Source: Candidatus Hydrogenedentota bacterium (GTDB lineage Bacteria; Hydrogenedentota; Hydrogenedentia; Hydrogenedentales; Hydrogenedentaceae). From it: a DNA stretch of 41,260 nucleotides. Numbering within the stretch: position 1 is the first letter of the stretch; each line of letters starts with the position of its first letter. The translations under genes and the position numbers were made by a program. Positions 35,559-41,260 of the stretch are shown here, in pieces. Location: NCBI GenBank assembly GCA_026415215.1, contig JAOAHN010000095.1, positions 1 through 41,260 of the forward strand, written 5' to 3'. The notes under the pieces were generated by a model. It was not told the DNA's origin. It worked only from the letters and a program-made list of their open reading frames with translations, and did no database searches.

Positions 35559-36668
35559 ATGAGTTACATTGCGGAAAGAATGGATAGAATTGACGCGAGC
35601 GGTATTAGAAAAGTATTTGCTCTTGCGGCTAAAATGGAAAATCCAATCAATTTAAGTATAGGTCAACCAGACTATGATGTAGATGAAATATGTAAGGAAA
35701 CTGCTATAAAAGCAATAAGAAACGGTTTTAATTCATATACTCAAACTTGGGGCATTGAGGAACTAAGAGAGGCAGTAAAAGATTACTACAGACGAAAATT
35801 TGGAGTAGAAATTTCTAATGTGATGATTACTTGCGGAGTATCAGGTGGACTTTTCCTCGCCTTACTTGCTACTGTGAATCCGGGGGATGAAGTAATATTC
35901 GCTGATCCATATTTCGTAATGTACAAACACTTAGTAAACCTATTAGGAGGAAAACCTGTTCCCATTGACACCTATCCAGACTTTCGGTTTTCAGCCGATA
36001 GAATAGAACCACATATAACTGAAAAAACAAAAATACTCATATTGAATAGTCCTTCTAACCCCACTGGTGTTACTATCCCAGAAAAAGATCTGAAGGAAAT
36101 TGCAGAATTGGCAAAAAAATATAAACTGTTGGTAATTACTGACGAGATATACGAATCCTTATCTTACGACGAAAACCCTTCTACTATTGTGGGGATGTAT
36201 GATCAAGTAATTCTTCTCAATGGTTTCTCTAAAAGTGCAGGGATGACCGGATGGAGAATCGGTTATGCAGCAGGGCCCGAAGATATCATCCAACAGATGA
36301 ATACCCTTCAACAATATACATTTGTATGCGCACCATCCTTTGCCCAAAAAGCAGCTGTGGAAGCAGTAAAAGCTGACATGACTGCTAAAGTTGAATCTTA
36401 CAGAAAAAAGCGGGATCTAATATACGAAGGGCTTAAAGACCATTTCAAAGTTGTAAAACCTAAAGGATCTTTTTACATATTTCCTGAGGCACCGGGAGGT
36501 GATGGAGATGTATTTGTTAAAAAAGCCATTGAGAACAATATACTAATAATTCCTGGAAGTGTATTCTCGGATAAGAAGACACATTTCCGCATCTCCTTCG
36601 CAGCAAAAGACGAAATCATAATGAAAGGCGTCGAGGAACTCATCAAACTCGCTAAGCAGTTCAGCTAA
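35559..36668 (+). CDS. PLP-dependent aminotransferase, class I/II (aspartate-type)
   Basis: A 369-residue fold-type I transaminase that moves an amino group between an amino acid and a 2-oxo acid. Conserved features include SYTQTWGIEELREAV, the SPSNPTG loop, ITDEIYE, and the PLP lysine Lys225 in FSKSAGMTGWRIGY. The C-terminal Arg in KTHFRISFA should hold the substrate carboxylate. GGAGG lies before the ATG. The subgroup looks like the bacterial aspartate/aromatic (Ig) aminotransferases, but the substrate cannot be set from this sequence. It ends 23 bases from the convergent secreted-protein gene. Confidence 0.88.
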   Translation: MSYIAERMDRIDASGIRKVFALAAKMENPINLSIGQPDYDVDEICKETAIKAIRNGFNSYTQTWGIEELREAVKDYYRRKFGVEISNVMITCGVSGGLFLALLATVNPGDEVIFADPYFVMYKHLVNLLGGKPVPIDTYPDFRFSADRIEPHITEKTKILILNSPSNPTGVTIPEKDLKEIAELAKKYKLLVITDEIYESLSYDENPSTIVGMYDQVILLNGFSKSAGMTGWRIGYAAGPEDIIQQMNTLQQYTFVCAPSFAQKAAVEAVKADMTAKVESYRKKRDLIYEGLKDHFKVVKPKGSFYIFPEAPGGDGDVFVKKAIENNILIIPGSVFSDKKTHFRISFAAKDEIIMKGVEELIKLAKQFS

Positions 36669-36691
36669 TAAATTAATAGACAAGTTCTATT

Positions 36692-39577
36692 TTAGTCGGG
36701 GTTGTTATAATCTACAATACAAAATCCATCTTCGGTATTTTCATTAGGACACCAGTAATAATACGCAGAGTTAAAATATTGTATAGCTCGAAGGATTTCA
36801 TCTAAAGAGATGACCCAATCTTGAGGAACATAATCTAAATCGTGGGGCTCACAAGAAGTAAATCCGCTATTTCCTGGTATATAACCATCCTCTGTAATCA
36901 CTTCAGTAACAGGGCAAGAATAAGAACCAGAGTTGAAGAACTGGATAACCCTCAATAGTTCTCCCAATTGAACTTTAAAATCTTTGTTTGTATCCATCCT
37001 ATGGTATCTAATTATTGGTTCACCTTCTCCAGGAATTTCCCCATCTATAGACTCTCCTTCTATAATACCCTCCACCCCCCCTTCGCCACTACCTTCGATA
37101 AACTCTCCTTCAGATGGATTTCCCTCTAATTGGCCTTCAGAAGCACCTTCGCCTTCAGAGGTAAGTGGTTGAACTGAGATTACGATAGGCCCATATGTTT
37201 TTACCACATAATTGTTAGGGTCATTTTCGCAGTAATAACACACATATGCCCCGGAATCCTCTAACTTAATACTATTTATATCCAACGTCCTCTTATCAGA
37301 GCCCTTTATCCTATCATTATCAATTAGCTTCTCTCCATCTTTATACCATTCATAAGTTGTCAAGTAAACATGAAGAAGCTGAGGAACATATAAACGAATA
37401 CTATCACCCTCAGAAGGCGTAGTGTTTAAAGCTACTGGTCTAATATCAGGATTTAATACCGCCTCAACATATACCCCTTTCCCATCAGATTCAAAATATA
37501 AATACTCCTCAGCATTTGTATACCCATCCTTATCTGCATCTGCAAACTCTCTCGGGGATAAGACTCCGTCGCCATTTCTATCCTTAGCACCAAGATAATC
37601 AGTCAAAAGCTGATAATTCTTCGCATCGATTTGTCGAAATGTTAAACCAGGAAGGAATCTTGCTACATCATCAGTAAGCAATGCTATAGATGCAGCAGAT
37701 ATTGTTCCCACAGTTCTCAACTCCCCAAAAGTCATATATGCTGCGAATAATGAATCAATACCCGCAAAAATCCTCAGAACCATATTGTCATGCTCTGGAG
37801 TAATCTCTCCGCCCAAGTCGAATCTCATCCTCGAAAGATTATTATTCCACGCCGTCTTCACTATCTGATGGGAAATACCACCTCTTCCACTCAAATCTAT
37901 CGAAGGGTCTTTCAAACATCTCTCCAGTACGGCAAATTCATAACTGTCTAATAAACCATTGCCCTTTATATACAATGTCTCAACATCTACATCTTCACCA
38001 TTAATCAGTCGCTGAACTAAGGGATAGAGGTTCCCATTAATATCAAGTTTATCCTCTTCAAAAGAGACAGCAAAATTGATGAAAGGCAGGTAAGGTTTGG
38101 TCAAAACATTTAGATAAGCCTGAACCTGTTCAAAATTATCCTCCGCAGGTTTAGTCAAATCTGCAAATGCAAAAGGACCGTAAAATGTAAACTTTCCATT
38201 TTCTGTCCAATTAAGGGTATTAGGTCCACCAAGAGGAGTCCCACTCAAATCTACTATACTGTCATCATCTATCACATTTATGTGAACAACCTCTTTTAAA
38301 TTACCCTTCTCTGGATTAAGATTCGGATTTAAATCCACTACTACCTTGTAAACTCTGGAAAAGCCCTCAGATGGTTCGATGGAAACTATTCTCGCTTCAG
38401 AAATATCTAACTTTGTTCCCATTTCAATCTCTGCTGTAACGATCTCAAAATCACTTTCATCTACACCTGTTACCTCCTTAGAAAACACTACATCAAATAT
38501 ATATTGCTCTCCTTTTTCCGAATTAACAGGATGAATACCAAAAACCTTAGGATAATCCAGCCAAACGCCTACTACTCTTTCTACAATTCTCCTTGCCATT
38601 ATATAGTATCCTTCTTCACTCAAATGCATATCTTGATCGAGCAAAGCAACCAGAGGCGTAAAATACTGAGGAAATCCCGGAACACTTACCTCTACCCCAT
38701 TTTCTGTCCAAGGGAAAGTCCAGAGATCGTCTGGATTCGGAAGTCTAATTGGTGGATAATCATCAGGAGAAAATCCTGGCTTTACATATCCTGGCGGGTA
38801 AACTAATTGTTCTGTCCCTGGTATGGGGTCATTGCCCGAATCAACTTGGTATTCATAAACCCCATACACATATTGCATAAGTCCATAGTTACTGATAAAG
38901 TGAACTCTGTCGCCTTTCGTATCTGCCAATCTCTGTTTATATATGTCCACCAACATAATACCCAACTGTTGGGTCATTAAATCACACTCACTCCTCTTCG
39001 TCTCCCCACCAAAATCATAGGAAGTAAGCAAAATTCTTATATCAGGCCTAATCTCTAAAATAAAATCTATTAAATTACTCATATCCTGGTTAATAATCTT
39101 TTCTGCAAGAATTTCATTCATATTATCGGGGTGACCAGGGCATTGCATTCTTATAGAACGAAGGGGATCGTCAGGCAAAACATATTCAGTTCCATAAAGG
39201 GCATCGTTACCACCAAGCGAGATCACAACTATATCAATAGTAGGACAATCCAGTAGCATTTTCCTTATAGCATTTCTAATCTGTTGAGCGGCAGGAAACT
39301 GTTCAACATTAACGAATTGAAAAGTTTTACCTCCTCCCACAACTGACTCGTTTGCCACTTCACAATATTCCTCATACCCAAGGTCTTTCAATGCTCTCTG
39401 AAAAGAACGAAACCACCATAAAAACATTCCCCAACTATCTCCCACTATAGCAATCCTGGGTACTGGGTTGGGCAAATCATCCAGACTTTTATGAGATCCA
39501 TGGGCATTAAATCTTACCCCACCACCTATCAAAATCATTAAAACAAATACAACCCGAATTAACACTGAACTTCTCAT
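36692..39577 (-). CDS. Large secreted SGNH hydrolase with Ig-like, EF-hand-like and dockerin-like modules
   Basis: A 961-residue exported protein with a signal peptide (about 1-26). An SGNH/GDSL hydrolase domain follows: Ser48 in VGDSWG, GGND (122-125), and DMHLSEEGY near residue 317. A beta-rich region comes next. Near 665-690 lies NGDGVLSPREFADADKDGYTN, an EF-hand-like calcium site. An Ig-like domain (about 720-800) ends in LEDSGAYVCYY. An acidic Glu/Gly/Ser linker covers about 805-855. The end has two dockerin-like repeats with ELLRVIQFFN and EILRAIQYFN. Esterase action on a polysaccharide or lipid is likely; the target is unknown. The tail may anchor or sort the protein. Confidence 0.75.
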   Translation of the reverse strand: MRSSVLIRVVFVLMILIGGGVRFNAHGSHKSLDDLPNPVPRIAIVGDSWGMFLWWFRSFQRALKDLGYEEYCEVANESVVGGGKTFQFVNVEQFPAAQQIRNAIRKMLLDCPTIDIVVISLGGNDALYGTEYVLPDDPLRSIRMQCPGHPDNMNEILAEKIINQDMSNLIDFILEIRPDIRILLTSYDFGGETKRSECDLMTQQLGIMLVDIYKQRLADTKGDRVHFISNYGLMQYVYGVYEYQVDSGNDPIPGTEQLVYPPGYVKPGFSPDDYPPIRLPNPDDLWTFPWTENGVEVSVPGFPQYFTPLVALLDQDMHLSEEGYYIMARRIVERVVGVWLDYPKVFGIHPVNSEKGEQYIFDVVFSKEVTGVDESDFEIVTAEIEMGTKLDISEARIVSIEPSEGFSRVYKVVVDLNPNLNPEKGNLKEVVHINVIDDDSIVDLSGTPLGGPNTLNWTENGKFTFYGPFAFADLTKPAEDNFEQVQAYLNVLTKPYLPFINFAVSFEEDKLDINGNLYPLVQRLINGEDVDVETLYIKGNGLLDSYEFAVLERCLKDPSIDLSGRGGISHQIVKTAWNNNLSRMRFDLGGEITPEHDNMVLRIFAGIDSLFAAYMTFGELRTVGTISAASIALLTDDVARFLPGLTFRQIDAKNYQLLTDYLGAKDRNGDGVLSPREFADADKDGYTNAEEYLYFESDGKGVYVEAVLNPDIRPVALNTTPSEGDSIRLYVPQLLHVYLTTYEWYKDGEKLIDNDRIKGSDKRTLDINSIKLEDSGAYVCYYCENDPNNYVVKTYGPIVISVQPLTSEGEGASEGQLEGNPSEGEFIEGSGEGGVEGIIEGESIDGEIPGEGEPIIRYHRMDTNKDFKVQLGELLRVIQFFNSGSYSCPVTEVITEDGYIPGNSGFTSCEPHDLDYVPQDWVISLDEILRAIQYFNSAYYYWCPNENTEDGFCIVDYNNPD

Positions 39578-39677
39578 ATTCTAAAATCCCGTAATTTGCG
39601 TTATAGGAAAAACTTGAATTACTCTAATAAATATAATTTCCAAATCTATATTAGCACAATTTTTAAGAGAGTGAAAA

Positions 39678-40490
39678 ATGAGCAATCCAAAACCTTTACA
39701 AAATAAGGTAGTCGTAATAACAGGAGCATCGGAGGGTATAGGTAGAGCACTTACAAAAGTCTGTGTGGAAGCAGGGGCGAGTGTAGTCGCCTCCGCAAGA
39801 AATCTCGAAAGATTAGAAACATTAAAATCAGAACTACTTCAATCAAGTGATAATTTTTTACCCATCAAAGCCGATGTCACCAGCATAGAAGACTGTGAAA
39901 TGTTAATCACCAGGACGATAGAATCCTATGGTAAGATAAACATCCTTATTAACAATGCAGGAAGAACTATGTGGTGTAGATTCGAGGAGATAGAAAACCT
40001 TGGCCTAATAGATGAAATTATGAAACCAAATCTTTACGGTGCTATATATTGCACATACTTTGCTTTGCCTCATCTATATAGAACAAAGGGACAAATTGTA
40101 GCCATAGCGAGCGTGGCTGGCTTGACAGGTGTCCCATGTAGAACTATATATTCCGCAAGTAAGCATGGCATGATAGGATTCTTCGATTCCTTGAGACTGG
40201 AAGTAGAATCAAAAGGAGTAAGTGTGACCATAGTAGCACCTGATTTTGTAAAATCAGAGATTCACAAAAGGGCCCTAAAAGGGGACGGCTCATCTCTTGA
40301 GAGTTCGCCTATGATAGAGTCTAAGATCATGACAGCTGAGGAGTGCGCCTCTCTAATTCTAAAGGCTACTCTAAAAAGGCAAAGAATGCTTATTACATCA
40401 AGACGGGGCAAAATTGGGAGATGGCTAAAACTTATATGCCCATCAATAATAGATAAAATAGCCATAAAAGCTATCGAAAGAAAATATTGA
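39678..40490 (+). CDS. Short-chain dehydrogenase/reductase (SDR)
   Basis: A 270-residue NAD(P)-dependent oxidoreductase with the classical SDR layout: cofactor motif TGASEGIG (15-22), NNAG (92-95), catalytic Ser in IASVAG, and Tyr158/Lys162 in YSASK. The C-terminus after about residue 225 is basic (LKRQRMLITSRRGKIGRWLK), which in related proteins associates with membranes. A hydroxysteroid-type or 3-oxoacyl substrate is possible but not determined. GAGAG before the ATG supports this start. It diverges from the secreted-protein gene by 100 bases and is convergent with the Dabb gene, three bases apart. Confidence 0.85.
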   Translation: MSNPKPLQNKVVVITGASEGIGRALTKVCVEAGASVVASARNLERLETLKSELLQSSDNFLPIKADVTSIEDCEMLITRTIESYGKINILINNAGRTMWCRFEEIENLGLIDEIMKPNLYGAIYCTYFALPHLYRTKGQIVAIASVAGLTGVPCRTIYSASKHGMIGFFDSLRLEVESKGVSVTIVAPDFVKSEIHKRALKGDGSSLESSPMIESKIMTAEECASLILKATLKRQRMLITSRRGKIGRWLKLICPSIIDKIAIKAIERKY

Positions 40491-40493
40491 AAA

Positions 40494-40796
40494 TCAAACT
40501 TGAATATCGTAAACCAAAACCTTCGACCAAAATGAACTAAAACTTGCTAAAAATTCTTTATGGATAGGGTGGGATTGATATTCGTCGTGTCCTTTAACAT
40601 CATTAAATAAAACTATTAACCCGTATGTATAACTATCATCTATTATTTGTCTCTTTTCTGTCTTAGCAGGTTTGCCTACATATAAGTCCACTACACTGGA
40701 TATCCTCCTGAGTTTAACCAACCCTTGACAAAATTGATTCCTCTCATCCTCATTCAAATCTTGCCTTAACCAAAAATATACACTGTGCAGTAACAT
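40494..40796 (-). CDS. Dabb (stress-responsive A/B barrel) domain protein
   Basis: A 100-residue single-domain protein of the dimeric alpha/beta barrel group. The opening LLHSVYFWLRQDLNEDERNQF, the middle YTYGLIVLFNDVKGHDEYQSHPIHKEF and the end match the Dabb family. Members can be enzymes, such as olivetolic acid cyclase in plants, or have unknown roles in bacteria. AAGGAG precedes the ATG. It starts four bases after the stop of the upstream membrane-protein gene, so the two are probably one operon. The role here is unknown. Confidence 0.85.
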   Translation of the reverse strand: MLLHSVYFWLRQDLNEDERNQFCQGLVKLRRISSVVDLYVGKPAKTEKRQIIDDSYTYGLIVLFNDVKGHDEYQSHPIHKEFLASFSSFWSKVLVYDIQV

Positions 40797-40800
40797 GATT

Positions 40801-41260
40801 TTACTCCTTATTTGAAAATCTCAAATGATTAAAATACCAAAACAGCACGAAGCCGAATGAACCTACGATATGCCACATTGAATGCCAAGCAATATGTTTA
40901 GGAAATATATAACCATCACTCCCAGTCGCAAATACCAGCCCCAATAAAAACATACCCACAACAACTAAAAAAACTACTTTTTCTTTTTTTCTCAACTTGC
41001 CAAAATTTACCGCTAAAATCACTACACTAACGATAGCATTCAATATCAAAACAATTTCTCCTAAACTAAAGCCTTTGCTACTTCCTAAGGGGATATAAAT
41101 ATTAGGTATTGGGAACACTAAAATACTAAACAAGTAAGCAATGGCTAACAAATTCAAAGTGCCGAATAACCACAAGAAAAACATCCGAACTTTCTGAGTA
41201 AAATAATCACCTACTAAAGCTAATTCTAACGCTACAACTAATAAAACATTGCTCATTATG
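40801..41260 (-). CDS. Membrane protein, possibly ceramidase/CREST-like (5' end cut by window)
   Basis: At least five hydrophobic helices are readable from an ATG at 41256, but the frame stays open to the window edge, so the true start may lie outside. Near the C-terminus IAWHSMWHIVGSFGFVLFWYF carries two histidines six residues from each other in a hydrophobic setting. This recalls the last metal-binding motif of the CREST membrane hydrolase superfamily (alkaline ceramidases, hemolysin III-like proteins). The first motifs of that family are not visible, which would fit a truncated N-terminus. The assignment is tentative. Confidence 0.5.
   Translation of the reverse strand, partial: IMSNVLLVVALELALVGDYFTQKVRMFFLWLFGTLNLLAIAYLFSILVFPIPNIYIPLGSSKGFSLGEIVLILNAIVSVVILAVNFGKLRKKEKVVFLVVVGMFLLGLVFATGSDGYIFPKHIAWHSMWHIVGSFGFVLFWYFNHLRFSNKE

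Noticed and set aside
36984-37172. Open frame on the plus strand rich in Ser and Pro
   Set aside because: It is the complement of the acidic Glu/Gly linker of the secreted protein. The low-complexity composition comes from GAA/GGA codons on the other strand.
1-41260. CRISPR arrays, insertion sequences, prophage genes, rRNA
   Set aside because: No regularly spaced repeats, transposase or integrase motifs, phage genes or rRNA-like sequence were seen on either strand.

Overview
The window is a densely coded, AT-rich stretch (roughly one third G+C by eye) of a bacterial chromosome. It holds 39 protein genes, two of them cut by the window ends, and two tRNA genes. No insertion sequence, prophage, CRISPR array or rRNA is visible. 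Pal and CpoB/YbgF lipoproteins point to a cell with an outer membrane. The best lineage clue is the large secreted protein at 36692-39577. It combines an acidic Glu/Gly linker with a two-copy C-terminal motif (ELLRVIQFFN ... EDGY, then EILRAIQYFN ... EDGF). I associate this style from memory with Candidatus Hydrogenedentes and Lentisphaerae-like bacteria. The phylum assignment is an inference, and the low G+C would be unusual for known Hydrogenedentes.

Layout. 1-3.9 kb (+): the end of an unrecognised gene, an NhaC-type Na+/H+ antiporter, a long-chain polyprenyl diphosphate synthase, and an ECF sigma factor with a zinc-type anti-sigma factor. 3.9-5.1 kb (-): a metallophosphoesterase and a small membrane protein. 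5.15-12.8 kb (+): a DUF2339 membrane protein, a CCA-adding enzyme, and the MrfA helicase / MrfB exonuclease repair pair. 12.8-16.8 kb (-): DUF2851, a second metallophosphoesterase and IlvD. 16.8-18.9 kb (+): two unrecognised membrane-anchored proteins that look like diverged tandem paralogues. 18.9-24.25 kb (-): a housekeeping block of recR, def, dnaA, mazG-like, then (after tRNA-Leu, which is on +) a minimal sufC-sufB pair. 24.3-36.7 kb (+): pal, cpoB, an N-acetylglucosamine-kinase-like gene, DUF1573, a four-CxxC zinc-ribbon protein, a UAP1-like UDP-sugar pyrophosphorylase, tRNA-Asp, a DtxR-type regulator with an iron uptake set (small Cys protein, feoA, feoB), a TMTC-like membrane/TPR protein, and an aminotransferase. 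36.7-41.26 kb: the large SGNH/Ig/dockerin-like secreted protein (-), an SDR dehydrogenase (+), and a Dabb protein with a truncated membrane protein (-).

How genes work together. MrfA and MrfB overlap by four bases through a TTGA junction and should form a UvrABC-independent excision repair unit. SufC and the single SufB/SufD-type protein resemble the reduced SUF-like minimal arrangement: one ATPase, one scaffold, and no SufS, SufE or SufU beside them. The DtxR-like gene starts just after a perfect 16-bp palindrome, suggesting autoregulated iron uptake. Pal and CpoB share a promoter (TTGAAT-17-TATAAT) and a structured leader, and end at a 16-bp hairpin. Both tRNA genes are preceded by the same promoter pattern, TTGAAA-18-TATAAT.

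For most of the window the identifications are of ordinary families. The parts least explained by known families are the paralogue pair at 16846-18857, the small Cys protein and operator of the iron cluster, the zinc-ribbon protein, the TMTC-like protein, and the modular secreted protein.
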